From the NCBI RefSeq assembly GCF_014679505.1, contig NZ_CP061474.1, positions 1,270,001-1,334,000 of the forward strand: DNA of 64,000 nucleotides. Direction: 5' to 3'. Position 1 is the first letter of the stretch. Each line of letters begins with the position of its first letter. Shown here one piece after another: positions 7,722-15,269 of this stretch. The notes under the pieces were generated by a model. The model was not told the origin of the DNA, made no database searches, and was given only the letters and a program-made list of their open reading frames with translations. Source of the stretch: Geobacillus sp. 46C-IIa. GTDB lineage: Bacteria > Bacillota > Bacilli > Bacillales > Anoxybacillaceae. A program made the position numbers and the translations under genes.

Positions 7722-8111
7722 ATGAAAGTGGCCATCATTGCAGCAAACGGCGGGTTGTTTGATGCGTACAAGGTGTTTAACATTGCGACAGCGGCTGCGG
7801 CGGCAGACGCGGAGGTCGGGGTGTTCTTTACGTTTGAGGGGTTGAACCTCATCCATAAAGAAGCCCACAAACAATTGCCGATCCCTGAAGGGAAAGAGCA
7901 TTTCCAACAAGGGTTCCAAAAAGCGAACGTTCCATCGATTGCCGAATTGCTTCAAATGGCGCAAGAGATGGGTGTGAAGCTGATCGCTTGCCAAATGACG
8001 ATGGATGTCATGGGGCTTGACAAAAACCAATTCGTCGATGGCATTGAGGTGGCGGGGGCGGCAACGTTCCTGCAATTTGCGAAAGACGCCGATATTACAT
8101 TGGCCTTCTAA
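7722..8111 (+). CDS. DsrE/DsrF-like sulfur-transfer protein 1
   Basis: A 129-residue single-domain DsrE-family protein: MKVAIIAANGG at the start, a small-residue helix (ATAAAAADAEVGVFF), and the family cysteine in the late-strand motif LIACQMTMDVMG. Such proteins carry a persulfide on this cysteine and pass it to TusA or rhodanese partners. AAGGAGG precedes ATG 7722. It is first in a run of sulfur-handling genes, 23 bases before a glutaredoxin-like gene. It is related to the longer DsrE-like protein at 11312, which has the same ACQMT motif. The role in this organism is inferred from family and context. Confidence 0.85.
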   Translation: MKVAIIAANGGLFDAYKVFNIATAAAAADAEVGVFFTFEGLNLIHKEAHKQLPIPEGKEHFQQGFQKANVPSIAELLQMAQEMGVKLIACQMTMDVMGLDKNQFVDGIEVAGAATFLQFAKDADITLAF

Positions 8112-8134
8112 TAAGGGAGAGGAGGAAGGAGAAG

Positions 8135-8380
8135 ATGGCACAAGTCACTGTCTATACCACAACGACATGCCCGTATTGCGTCATGGCGAAAAACTTTTTG
8201 CGCGCTCAAGGCATTCCATTCAAGGAAGTGAATGTCGAAGTTGATCCGGAGGCGGCGCGGAAACTGGTGGAAACGACGGGACAAATGGGCGTGCCGCAAA
8301 TCGAGATTAATGGTCGCTGGGTGCTCGGGTATGATCCGGATGCCATTATGGCATTGTGGAATCAACCGAATCATCGTTGA
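8135..8380 (+). CDS. Glutaredoxin-like thiol reductase
   Basis: An 81-residue thioredoxin-fold protein with a CPYC redox motif at residues 12-15, the cis-proline segment GVPQIEING and the glutathione-like binding turn GYDP. This is the NrdH/YruB-like glutaredoxin size and layout. In Firmicutes lacking glutathione it would act on bacillithiol or protein disulfides. It lies between a DsrE protein and a rhodanese-persulfide dioxygenase, so reduction of persulfidated partners or release of sulfide is a fair guess. GGAAGGAG precedes the ATG. Confidence 0.88.
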   Translation: MAQVTVYTTTTCPYCVMAKNFLRAQGIPFKEVNVEVDPEAARKLVETTGQMGVPQIEINGRWVLGYDPDAIMALWNQPNHR

Positions 8381-8426
8381 GAATAACGGATCATTGACGA
8401 AATCATGAGATTAGGAGGGGATATCG

Positions 8427-9554
8427 TTGGCAAAAACGATTTCGGTCAAAGAGATCGCCAATAAGATCATTCGCGGTGAGGAGCTGTTCATTGTCGACGC
8501 CCGCAATCCCGAAGATTTTGCTGATTGGCGTATTGAAGGAAAAGGAGTCGAAGTCGTCAACATTCCGTATTTTGAAGTGTTGGATGGCATTGAACCATAT
8601 TTGGACCGTTTGCCAAAAGAGAAAAACAAAACGATTTATGCCGTTTGTGCGAAGGGCGGTTCGTCGGAGTTTGTGGCCGAACAGTTGGAAGGGGCGGGCT
8701 ATACGGACGCTTATTCGATCGAAGGTGGCATGAAGGCGTGGAGCGAGCATTTGGAACCAGTGAAAATTGGCGAGTTGAAAAGTGGTGGAACGATTTACCA
8801 ATTTGTCCGCCTTGGCAAAGGGTGTCTCTCATATCTCGTCGAATCGAACGGCGAGGGAGCGTTGATCGATACGAATCGCATGACTGACGCTTATGTCCGT
8901 TTTGCGAACGAACACGGCATTACAATCAAGCATGTGCTTGACACGCATTTGCATGCCGACCATATTTCTGGCGGGCGCAAGTTGGCGGAAGAACTGGGCG
9001 CGACGTATTATTTGCCGCCGAAAGACGCGGAAGAGGTGACGTTTGCCTACACACCGATTCAAGATGGCGACCGCATCCGCGTCGGCCATGTCGTGATTGA
9101 AGCGTTGTATTCACCGGGGCATACGATTGGCAGTACATCGTTTATCGTAGACGATCAATATTTATTAACCGGCGATATTTTGTTTGTTGATTCGATCGGA
9201 CGTCCAGATTTGGCAGGGAAAGCGCAAGACTGGGTGAGCGATCTGCGGGAGACGCTTTACCGACGTTACAAACAGCTTGCAGATGATTTGATTGTATTGC
9301 CGGCGCACTATATGGGGCCGAATGAAATGAATAAGGATGGCAGTGTGGCGGAACGGTTGGGGGTTCTGTATAAGAAAAATCATGGGCTGAATATTTCTAG
9401 TGACGAAGAGTTTCGCCGTACCGTGACAGAAAATTTGCCGCCGCAACCGAACGCTTATCAGGAAATTCGTCAGACGAATATGGGAAAGCTGCATCCGACG
9501 GAAGACGAACAGCGGGAGATGGAAATCGGTCCAAACCGTTGCGCCGTTCGGTAA
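8427..9554 (+). CDS. Rhodanese-metallo-beta-lactamase fusion (persulfide dioxygenase family), copy 1
   Basis: 375 residues. An N-terminal rhodanese domain (1-110) has active Cys74 in CAKGGSS. A metallo-beta-lactamase domain follows, with the ETHE1/persulfide-dioxygenase metal motif HLHADH (His174, His176, Asp178, His179), PGHT (His232), TGD (Asp250) and LPAHY (His294). These enzymes use mononuclear iron to oxidise a thiol persulfide with O2 to sulfite; the attached rhodanese would supply or remove sulfane sulfur. The order is the reverse of CstB. The start is TTG 8427, six bases after AGGAGGGG. It is paralogous to the gene at 13120: same domain order and the same tail motif EIGPNRCA. A strong terminator follows. 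Confidence 0.88.
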   Translation: MAKTISVKEIANKIIRGEELFIVDARNPEDFADWRIEGKGVEVVNIPYFEVLDGIEPYLDRLPKEKNKTIYAVCAKGGSSEFVAEQLEGAGYTDAYSIEGGMKAWSEHLEPVKIGELKSGGTIYQFVRLGKGCLSYLVESNGEGALIDTNRMTDAYVRFANEHGITIKHVLDTHLHADHISGGRKLAEELGATYYLPPKDAEEVTFAYTPIQDGDRIRVGHVVIEALYSPGHTIGSTSFIVDDQYLLTGDILFVDSIGRPDLAGKAQDWVSDLRETLYRRYKQLADDLIVLPAHYMGPNEMNKDGSVAERLGVLYKKNHGLNISSDEEFRRTVTENLPPQPNAYQEIRQTNMGKLHPTEDEQREMEIGPNRCAVR

Positions 9555-9560
9555 AGAGAG

Positions 9561-9592
9561 AAAGCCGGCGTTTTCCAATGCCGGCTTTTTTC
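9561..9592 (+). terminator. Rho-independent terminator
   Basis: AAAGCCGGC / GCCGGCTTT stem with a ten-base loop and a TTTTTT tail, directly after the first rhodanese-MBL gene. It ends the first sulfur transcription unit. Confidence 0.9.
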
Positions 9593-9648
9593 ATCTCTTT
9601 AAGAGTAAGAGTATAATAAAATTGAAGTGAGGAATAGGGGGAAAAAGG

Positions 9649-10218
9649 ATGACAGGGCATCGTTTTCATTATGAACACGCTGAACGATTATTGGATTCGA
9701 AGCGCAAGGAATGGATCGACCCGCAGCAGGCCATTTCGATGTTGTCCGTGAAACCGGATGACACGGTCATCGATCTTGGCGCTGGGAATGGCTATTTTAC
9801 GATTCCTCTCGCGCAGGCGACAAACGGAAAAGTGTACGCGGTCGATGTGCAGCCGGAAATGATAGAATTGTTAAAACAGCGAGCCGAGAAACTAGCGATT
9901 ACCAACATCGAATATCGGGTGGCGGATGTCGCCTCGACCGCCTTTCCTTCTCATTCGGTGGACAAAGGGATCATGGCGTTCGTCTTTCATGAAGTGGAAC
10001 GAAAAGAAGCTGCCATTGACGAAATTCGCCGCGTGATGAGGCCAAATGGGCAGTTTCTGTTGATCGAATGGGAAGCGATAGAAAGCGAAATGGGGCCGCC
10101 GCTTCATGAGCGAATTCCGTCGGACGAACTGTTTTCCTATGTGAAGCAAAAGGCGGGCAACGTGAAGTTGGTTCATTTTCATCCAGCTGTCTATGGTCTG
10201 TTGATTCGCTGGGAATAA
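9649..10218 (+). CDS. Class I SAM-dependent methyltransferase (UbiE-like)
   Basis: 189 residues with the SAM-binding glycine-rich motif I VIDLGAGNGYF, acidic motif II (VYAVDVQ) and the post-motif loop VADVAS. C-terminal strands such as GQFLLIEWEA complete the Rossmann fold. The substrate is unknown. It sits inside the sulfur island between a terminator and a CstR-controlled promoter. Small methyltransferases of this type are often found near persulfide genes, and thiol or sulfide methylation is one possibility, but nothing in the sequence shows it. ATG 9649 follows AGGGGG. Confidence 0.8.
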   Translation: MTGHRFHYEHAERLLDSKRKEWIDPQQAISMLSVKPDDTVIDLGAGNGYFTIPLAQATNGKVYAVDVQPEMIELLKQRAEKLAITNIEYRVADVASTAFPSHSVDKGIMAFVFHEVERKEAAIDEIRRVMRPNGQFLLIEWEAIESEMGPPLHERIPSDELFSYVKQKAGNVKLVHFHPAVYGLLIRWE

Positions 10219-10244
10219 CCAATTGTCGAGGAAAATATTTCCTA

Positions 10245-10273
10245 TTGCCATTATACCGCATAGGGTATATAAT
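10245..10273 (+). promoter_or_regulatory. Promoter with CstR/CsoR-type operator in the spacer (site 1)
   Basis: TTGCCA (10245-10250), 17 bases, TATAAT (10268-10273). The dyad TATACC-GCATA-GGGTATA (10252-10269) fills the spacer. G-tract dyads flanked by TATA are the usual CstR/CsoR operator form, and the next genes include a CstR-like repressor. Bound repressor would block polymerase, giving autoregulation. Confidence 0.75.
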
Positions 10274-10307
10274 GATCGTGCATATGGTGAATAGAGGGGG
10301 TGAACCG

Positions 10308-10700
10308 TTGACTGTCAGCAGTTGGTTATTTCTTCTTATTCTTTTAGGTGCAGCGTTGTATCGACGCTACTATCCTGTCAAACATATCCCATGCCTTCCG
10401 GTAGAAGAGGTGCCGGACGGCTTGCTTCTTATCGACTTGCGCGATTATAATGAAAGCAACGGCTCTATATTTGGTCAAGCGTTGCATATTCCGGTGGCGT
10501 ATTTGAAACGGCATGCGCGGCATATTCCGCCAAAGCCGCTTCATATCATCGCTCGGGATGACATCGAAAAAAACGTCGGCATCCGATTGTTGCGTCGCTA
10601 TGGCTATGAGGTGAAAAGTTATTCGATTGCGGCTTGTGATTGTCAAGAAAGGAGGCGAACGAGCCGATGGAATATAACAAAGAAATCAAAAACCGCTTAA
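10308..10700 (+). CDS. Membrane-anchored rhodanese-like protein lacking the catalytic cysteine
   Basis: About 130 residues. An N-terminal transmembrane helix (SSWLFLLILLGAALY) is followed by a rhodanese-like fold (LLIDLRDYNES, IFGQALHIPVAYL). Where active rhodaneses carry the Cys loop, this protein reads HIIARDDIEKN, so no persulfide can form there. The start must lie after the promoter at 10268-10273; TTG 10308, seven bases after AGAGGGGG, fits. The end overlaps cstR by 34 bases and the extra C-terminal tail (CDCQERRRTS) has two cysteines of unknown role. It may be a membrane scaffold or a decaying paralogue of the gene at 11809. Confidence 0.65.
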   Translation: MTVSSWLFLLILLGAALYRRYYPVKHIPCLPVEEVPDGLLLIDLRDYNESNGSIFGQALHIPVAYLKRHARHIPPKPLHIIARDDIEKNVGIRLLRRYGYEVKSYSIAACDCQERRRTSRWNITKKSKTA

Positions 10701-10927
10701 AACGGATTGAAGGACAAATTAAAGGCGTCCTCGGCATGATGGAACAAGGCAAAGACTGCAAGAGCGTCGTTTCCCAGCTGTCGGCGGCGCGCAATGCCAT
10801 TGATCGCGCCATTGCCGTCATCGTCAGCACCAATTTGGAACATTGCCTGCGTGAAAGCATGGAAAAAGGAGAAAGCGCAGACCATCTTGTCAAAGAAGCC
10901 GTCGAACTATTGGTAAAAAGCCGTTAA
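10667..10927 (+). CDS. cstR: CstR-type persulfide-sensing repressor (CsoR family)
   Basis: 86 residues of the all-helical CsoR/RcnR family: RLKRIEGQIKGVLGMM (helix 1), Cys31 in GKDCKSVV, and Cys60 in NLEHCLRE. Copper-sensing CsoR needs a Cys-His-Cys set; here the His position (residue 56) is Asn. That leaves the Cys31/Cys60 pair that defines CstR, which forms di- and trisulfide bridges with persulfide and releases DNA. Matching G-tract dyads occur at three promoters close by. ATG 10667 follows AAGGAGG at 10649-10655; an in-frame GTG 10640 lacks a site. Confidence 0.88.
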   Translation: MEYNKEIKNRLKRIEGQIKGVLGMMEQGKDCKSVVSQLSAARNAIDRAIAVIVSTNLEHCLRESMEKGESADHLVKEAVELLVKSR

Positions 10928-10950
10928 TGCGTTGATCAACAAAAAAAATG

Positions 10951-10995
10951 TTGACAACGTTCTTTTTCTTGTAGTAATATACCCATAGGGGTAAT
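10951..10995 (+). promoter_or_regulatory. Promoter with CstR/CsoR-type operator over the -10 (site 2)
   Basis: TTGACA (10951-10956), 18 bases, TAATAT (10975-10980). The dyad TATACCC-ATA-GGGGTAAT (10978-10995) overlaps the -10 and the start point. It drives tusA and the genes behind it. Confidence 0.75.
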
Positions 10996-11029
10996 GGTAA
11001 TAAACTTTATCTAACCAAGGAGGTCATCA

Positions 11030-11260
11030 ATGATGAATGTAGCAAAAGTATTGGATGCAAAAGGATTGGCTTGCCCGATGCCGGTGGTAAGAGCGAAAAA
11101 AGCGATGGACGAATTGCAATCGGGTCAAGTGCTCGAAGTGCATACGACCGATAAAGGGGCGAAAAACGATTTGCCGGCATGGGCAAAAGCGAGTGGCCAT
11201 ACGGTGCTTGATATGAAAGAAGACAACGGTGTATTGATGTTCTGGATCCAAAAAGGATAA
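11030..11260 (+). CDS. TusA-like sulfur carrier protein
   Basis: A 76-residue TusA/SirA fold with the defining CPMP motif near the N-terminus (GLACPMPVVRAKKAM). Its cysteine accepts sulfane sulfur and passes it on. The first half is nearly the same as the TusA half of the fusion at 12507, so the two are paralogues. AAGGAGG at 11017-11023 serves ATG 11030 or 11033. It lies directly downstream of the second CstR-like operator, ahead of a DsrE protein with which TusA usually works. Confidence 0.9.
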   Translation: MMNVAKVLDAKGLACPMPVVRAKKAMDELQSGQVLEVHTTDKGAKNDLPAWAKASGHTVLDMKEDNGVLMFWIQKG

Positions 11261-11311
11261 TGTGTGCACATGTTTATATCTATACAGGTATAAAGGAAAG
11301 GAGGCAGCAAG

Positions 11312-11794
11312 ATGACACAGCCGAAGAAAAAGACGACGATCATTTTGTTTAGCGGCGACTATGATAAGGCGATGGCGGCTTACATCATCGCCAACGGCGC
11401 CGCAGCTTATGATCATGACGTGACGATTTTCCATACGTTTTGGGGGCTGAATGCCTTGCGGAAAGAGGCGCCCGTTCCCGTGCAAAAAGGGGTTCTGGAA
11501 AAGATGTTCGCCAAAATGATGCCGCGTGGCGCCGACCGCATGGGACTGTCGCGCATGAATTTTGCTGGCATCGGCCCAAAGCTGATCAAAAAGGTGATCA
11601 AAAAGCATAACGCCATGCCGCTTCCGCAGTTGATCGAGATGGCGAAAGAGCAGGGTGTGAAGCTTGTCGCCTGTCAAATGACGGTCGATTTGCTGGGGCT
11701 GAAGCCGGAAGAATTGATTGACGGCATTGAGTTTGCAGGGGTGGCTGCGTATTTGGCTGATGCTTCGGAAGGAAATGTGAACTTATTTATTTAA
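11312..11794 (+). CDS. DsrE/DsrF/DrsH-like sulfur-transfer protein 2 (DsrE2 type)
   Basis: 160 residues of the longer DsrE2-type subfamily. It has the opening strand TTIILFSGDYDKA, an insertion rich in Lys and Met (KMFAKMMPRGADRMGLSRM) and the cysteine motif LVACQMTVDLLG. In other bacteria DsrE2, TusA and rhodanese are co-transcribed and relay sulfur; here TusA lies just upstream and rhodaneses downstream. A short dyad TATACAGGTATA (11281-11292) precedes its ribosome binding site (AAAGGAGG) and may be a weak regulatory site. Confidence 0.87.
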   Translation: MTQPKKKTTIILFSGDYDKAMAAYIIANGAAAYDHDVTIFHTFWGLNALRKEAPVPVQKGVLEKMFAKMMPRGADRMGLSRMNFAGIGPKLIKKVIKKHNAMPLPQLIEMAKEQGVKLVACQMTVDLLGLKPEELIDGIEFAGVAAYLADASEGNVNLFI

Positions 11795-11808
11795 AATGAG
11801 GGAATGGT

Positions 11809-12174
11809 ATGTCGCAAACCATCATCAACATCGTGTTGTTCGTTTTGCTTGCTTGGTTTCTCGCTAGTCGTTTCATTCCGCCGAAAGGAGTAGAGATGAT
11901 CACAACGGCGGAGTTAAAGCGGCGGCTGAAACAATCTGGCGTGCAATATATTGACGTGCGCACTCCAATGGAGTTTCGCTCTTTTCACTTGCCGGGCTTT
12001 CGCAACATCCCGCTGCACGAATTGGCTGCACGCGCTCGTGAACTATCGAAAGAAAAAGAAGTGGTTGTCATTTGCCAAAGCGGGATGCGAAGCCAAAAAG
12101 CAAGCAAATTGTTAAAGAAAATGGGATTTCAGCACGTAACGAACGTCAAAGGCGGCTTAAACGCCTGGCAGTAG
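11809..12174 (+). CDS. Membrane-anchored rhodanese
   Basis: 121 residues: an N-terminal transmembrane helix (IINIVLFVLLAWFLA), then a rhodanese domain with YIDVRTPMEF and the active loop CQSGMRS. The catalytic domain probably faces the cytoplasm, though topology is not certain. It follows dsrE2 by 14 bases and precedes a soluble rhodanese by 12, so all are one operon. It resembles YqhL-like rhodaneses of Bacillus. Confidence 0.87.
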   Translation: MSQTIINIVLFVLLAWFLASRFIPPKGVEMITTAELKRRLKQSGVQYIDVRTPMEFRSFHLPGFRNIPLHELAARARELSKEKEVVVICQSGMRSQKASKLLKKMGFQHVTNVKGGLNAWQ

Positions 12175-12186
12175 AGGAGGATGACG

Positions 12187-12483
12187 ATGAAAACCATCAC
12201 GCCAAAAGAGGTAGAAGAACGGCTTCGCGCCGGAGAGCCAATTCGAATCATTGACGTGCGCGAGCCGGATGAAGTGGCTGCAGGAAAAATTCCGGAAGCG
12301 GTCAACATTCCGCTCGGTTTGATTGAGTTCCGCATGCATGAATTGGACAAAAATGAAGAATATATTCTTGTCTGCCGTTCCGGCGGACGGAGCGGCCGCG
12401 CTGCGGAATTTCTTGACAGCCACGGTTACCGCGTCGTCAACATGACAGGCGGCATGCTAGCTTGGGAAGGGCCTGTCGAATAA
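12187..12483 (+). CDS. Single-domain rhodanese
   Basis: 98 residues with IIDVREPDEV and the active-site loop CRSGGRS. Of the GlpE/PspE size class. ATG 12187 lies six bases after GAGGAGG; ATG 12181 is directly against it and is less likely. It is packed between other sulfurtransferases in the tusA operon. It probably passes sulfane sulfur to TusA or from thiosulfate or persulfide; substrate preference cannot be read from the sequence. Confidence 0.88.
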   Translation: MKTITPKEVEERLRAGEPIRIIDVREPDEVAAGKIPEAVNIPLGLIEFRMHELDKNEEYILVCRSGGRSGRAAEFLDSHGYRVVNMTGGMLAWEGPVE

Positions 12484-12506
12484 ACCATAGGGAGGGAATC
12501 AGTCAA

Positions 12507-13076
12507 ATGATCAAAGTGGATATGACCGTCGATGCGAAAGGACTGTCCTGCCCGATGCCGATCGTTCGCACGAAAAAGGCCATCGGTGAGCTGCAGCCAG
12601 GCCAAGTGCTGGAAGTGCAGGCGACGGATAAGGGGTCCAAAGCCGATATCAAAGCGTGGGCGGAAAGCACAGGGCATCAATATTTAGGAACGATTGAAGA
12701 AAATGGGGTGTTGAAACATTATATCCGCAAGTCAGCGGAACATGAAACACGCAAAGAAACGACATTCCCCCATGTCGTATCGAATGAGCAATTGCAAGAA
12801 AAACTTCACGATCTGGATTCGTTCGTCTTGGATGTCCGCGAACCGGCGGAGTATGCGTTTGGCCATATTCCGGGCGCTGTTTCGATTCCGCTTGGGGAGC
12901 TCGAGAATCGGATGGCTGAGCTTCCGAAAGACAAAACGATTTACGTCGTGTGCCGCACAGGGACACGGAGCGATTTGGCCGCGCAAAAGCTAGCTGAAAA
13001 CGGGTTTGACCGTGTGCGCAACGTTGTTCCAGGCATGTCGCAATGGAACGGGCCGCTTGATACCGCTCAATCATAA
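12507..13076 (+). CDS. TusA-rhodanese fusion protein
   Basis: 189 residues. The TusA domain (1-75) has CPMP at Cys15. A short linker (about 76-90) leads to a rhodanese domain with VLDVREPAEY and active loop CRTGTRS. The fusion places a sulfur carrier and a sulfurtransferase cysteine in one chain, as in part of staphylococcal CstA. ATG 12507 follows GGAGGG (12491-12496). The terminator hairpin begins inside its last codons. It would let sulfur pass intramolecularly from rhodanese to TusA; direction is inference. Confidence 0.88.
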   Translation: MIKVDMTVDAKGLSCPMPIVRTKKAIGELQPGQVLEVQATDKGSKADIKAWAESTGHQYLGTIEENGVLKHYIRKSAEHETRKETTFPHVVSNEQLQEKLHDLDSFVLDVREPAEYAFGHIPGAVSIPLGELENRMAELPKDKTIYVVCRTGTRSDLAAQKLAENGFDRVRNVVPGMSQWNGPLDTAQS

Positions 13077-13092
13077 TTGAGCGGCCTTTTTC
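13062..13092 (+). terminator. Rho-independent terminator overlapping the TusA-rhodanese stop codon
   Basis: CCGCTCAA / TTGAGCGG stem with a six-base loop, followed by CCTTTTTC. The downstream TTGAGC also fits a -35 for the next promoter, so one sequence may serve both ends. Confidence 0.85.
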
Positions 13093-13121
13093 AACAAATT
13101 AATATACACCAGGGGGTATAT
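13077..13121 (+). promoter_or_regulatory. Promoter with CstR/CsoR-type operator overlapping the ribosome binding site (site 3)
   Basis: TTGAGC (13077-13082), 17 bases, TAATAT (13100-13105). The dyad ATATACACC-A-GGGGGTATAT (13102-13121) overlaps the -10, the start point and the only purine-rich ribosome binding site. The expected transcript begins only about ten bases before the first ATG. Confidence 0.65.
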
Positions 13122-14262
13122 GAACGTGGTGAAAGAAATGACTGTACAACAAATGACAGAAAAAGTACTGAACAAAGAATCGTTGTTCATTCTTGATGTC
13201 CGCAACGAAAGCGATTTTCGCGATTGGAAAATTGAAGGGGAGAATTTTGCGTATTTGAATGTGCCGTATTTTGAATTGATTGATGGCGTTGATTCGGTGA
13301 TCGATCATCTTCCAAAAGACAAAGACATCGTTGTGGTGTGCGCAAAAGGAGGATCAGCGGCGTTTGTCGCAGAACAGCTGACAGAAGCCGGGTTTGACAA
13401 CGTCTATACGCTTGTTGGCGGAATGCAAGCGTGGAGCGAGCATCTCCATCAAGCGAAAGTATATGAGGATGATCAGTTGAAAATTTACCAATTCATCCGC
13501 GTCGGCAAAGGTTGCTTGTCGTATATGGTCATCTCCGGAAGCGAAGCGCTCGTCGTTGACCCGCTGCGGTTTATCGACGTGTACGAACAAGTGGCAGCAC
13601 AAGAAGGTGTGAACATCACCCATATCGTAGACTCACACTTGCATGCCGACCACTTATCCGGCGGCAAGGCGCTGGCCGAACGAACGGGAGCGGCGTACTA
13701 CTTGATGAAAAGCGAAGGGGCGGTGTTCGACTTCAAGCCGCTTGAGCAGCACGAAACGATCGATTTTGCCAATGTTCATTTAGAAGTGTTGGCGGTGAAA
13801 ACACCAGGCCATACGCCAGGCAGCGTCTCGTTCTTCGTCAACGGCAAATGGTTGTTCTCGGGTGACACCATCTTTGTCGGCGGTCTCGGACGTCCGGACC
13901 TCGGCGGCAAAGTGGCCGAATGGGCGGAAGATTTGTATCACACCGTATATGAAAAAGTCACAGCCATGGCTGATGATGTCATCGTCTTGCCGGCGCACTA
14001 CGCGAACTTAGACGAAGAAATCAACGCGGAGGGGTATGTCGGCGATGCGTTAGGCCGCATCCGCGCCCGCAATGAGATGATGCAAAACAAACCAAAAGAC
14101 GAATTTATCGATCTTGTCATCCAAAGCGCCAAAACGGAAACCCCGCCGAACTTTGAAGACATTGTCGCCATCAACCGTGGGCTCAAAACCGTTGATATCG
14201 AAATGCAGCGGGAGCTTGAGATCGGTCCGAACCGCTGCGCGCTGCATCATACTCATGCTTAA
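13120..14262 (+). CDS. Rhodanese-metallo-beta-lactamase fusion (persulfide dioxygenase family), copy 2
   Basis: About 380 residues, same order as the gene at 8427: rhodanese with CAKGGSA, then a persulfide dioxygenase-type MBL domain with HLHADH, PGHTPGS, SGDTIF and LPAHYA, ending [11 protein letters not shown]. It would oxidise low-molecular-weight persulfide to sulfite. The start is uncertain: ATG 13120 lies only three bases after GGGGG, while GTG 13126 or 13129 has better spacing and ATG 13138 has no clear site. It has its own CstR-like promoter and is followed by a terminator and a TauE-type exporter suited to removing the sulfite. Confidence 0.87.
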   Translation: MNVVKEMTVQQMTEKVLNKESLFILDVRNESDFRDWKIEGENFAYLNVPYFELIDGVDSVIDHLPKDKDIVVVCAKGGSAAFVAEQLTEAGFDNVYTLVGGMQAWSEHLHQAKVYEDDQLKIYQFIRVGKGCLSYMVISGSEALVVDPLRFIDVYEQVAAQEGVNITHIVDSHLHADHLSGGKALAERTGAAYYLMKSEGAVFDFKPLEQHETIDFANVHLEVLAVKTPGHTPGSVSFFVNGKWLFSGDTIFVGGLGRPDLGGKVAEWAEDLYHTVYEKVTAMADDVIVLPAHYANLDEEINAEGYVGDALGRIRARNEMMQNKPKDEFIDLVIQSAKTETPPNFEDIVAINRGLKTVDIEMQRELEIGPNRCALHHTHA

Positions 14263-14280
14263 TGAGCGGTTGCCTAGGTA

Positions 14281-14316
14281 GAGGGGGATGCGCCGAACAG
14301 ATCCCCCTTGTTTTTC
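14281..14316 (+). terminator. Rho-independent terminator
   Basis: AGGGGGAT / ATCCCCCT stem with an 11-base loop and a TTGTTTTT tail between the second rhodanese-MBL gene and tauE. Confidence 0.8.
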
Positions 14317-14345
14317 AATGAAGATCAAGAGAGGAGGAGTGAAGG

Positions 14346-15128
14346 ATGGATATATCGCTTCAGTTTATCATTGTCATCTTTTTGATCGGCTTTATCGGCT
14401 CCTTTATTTCGGGCATGGTCGGCATTGGCGGGTCCATTATTAAATATCCGATGCTTTTATACCTCCCGCCGTTGTTTGGACTGGCGGCGTTCAGCGCCCA
14501 TGAAGTGTCGGGGATCAGCGCCGTGCAAGTGTTTTTCGCGACGATCGGCGGCGTGTGGGCGTATCGGAAGGGCGGCTACTTGAACAAATCGCTCATTTTG
14601 TATATGGGGGCAAGCATTTTAATCGGCAGTTTCGTCGGTGGCTATGGCTCGAAGCTGATGAGCGAGGGAACGATTAACGTTGTTTACGGCATCTTGGCGG
14701 CATTGGCGGCGATCATGATGTTTGTGCCGAAAAAAGGGATTGATGACATCCCGCTTGACCAAGTGACATTCAACAAATGGCTGGCGGCCGTCTTGGCGTT
14801 TTTGATCGGCGTCGGGTCCGGCATCGTCGGGGCGGCGGGGGCGTTTTTGCTTGTGCCGGTCATGCTCGTTGTCCTGAAAATCCCGACGCGAATGACAATC
14901 GCTACTTCCTTGGCGGTGACGTTCATCTCCTCGATCGGCTCGACGTTCGGGAAAATCACTACGGGTCAAGTCGATTACATCCCAGCACTCATCATGGTCG
15001 TCGCGAGCTTGCTTGCCTCTCCATTAGGGGCGAAAGCGGGGCAAAAGATGAACACGAAAGTGTTGCAAGTGATCTTGGCGGTATTGATTTTGGCAACAGC
15101 GGTGAAAATATGGGTGGATATTTTATGA
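14346..15128 (+). CDS. tauE: TauE/SafE (TSUP) family sulfite/organosulfonate exporter
   Basis: 260 residues with about eight hydrophobic helices in two related halves. Each opens with the TSUP motif: [16 protein letters not shown] and [21 protein letters not shown] proteins export sulfite, sulfoacetate or related anions; in the staphylococcal cst operon tauE accompanies the persulfide dioxygenase. It stands right after the second persulfide dioxygenase fusion, so sulfite efflux is the likely role. GGAGG precedes ATG 14346. It is separated by a terminator, so its transcription may depend on read-through or a promoter I cannot see. Confidence 0.87.
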   Translation: MDISLQFIIVIFLIGFIGSFISGMVGIGGSIIKYPMLLYLPPLFGLAAFSAHEVSGISAVQVFFATIGGVWAYRKGGYLNKSLILYMGASILIGSFVGGYGSKLMSEGTINVVYGILAALAAIMMFVPKKGIDDIPLDQVTFNKWLAAVLAFLIGVGSGIVGAAGAFLLVPVMLVVLKIPTRMTIATSLAVTFISSIGSTFGKITTGQVDYIPALIMVVASLLASPLGAKAGQKMNTKVLQVILAVLILATAVKIWVDIL

Positions 15129-15173
15129 GTGGATCGATGGAAAGACGATGAACGACGGAAAACGATATGTGTG

Positions 15174-15210
15174 AAGGCGAAAACGGATCATATTTCGCCT
15201 TTTGTTTTCT
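15174..15210 (+). terminator. Rho-independent terminator after tauE
   Basis: AAGGCGAAA / TTTCGCCTT stem, ten-base loop, T-rich tail (TTTTGTTTTC). Confidence 0.75.
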
Positions 15211-15269
15211 ACAGATCCATTTGGGCATGATAAACAGTGAGAAAATATCCATGAAGGGAAGAATGAGCG

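Noticed and set aside
7431..8141. 236-codon minus-strand frame across the first sulfur promoter
   Set aside because: It would cover a strong plus-strand promoter and the dsrE gene, and has no start signal or domain.
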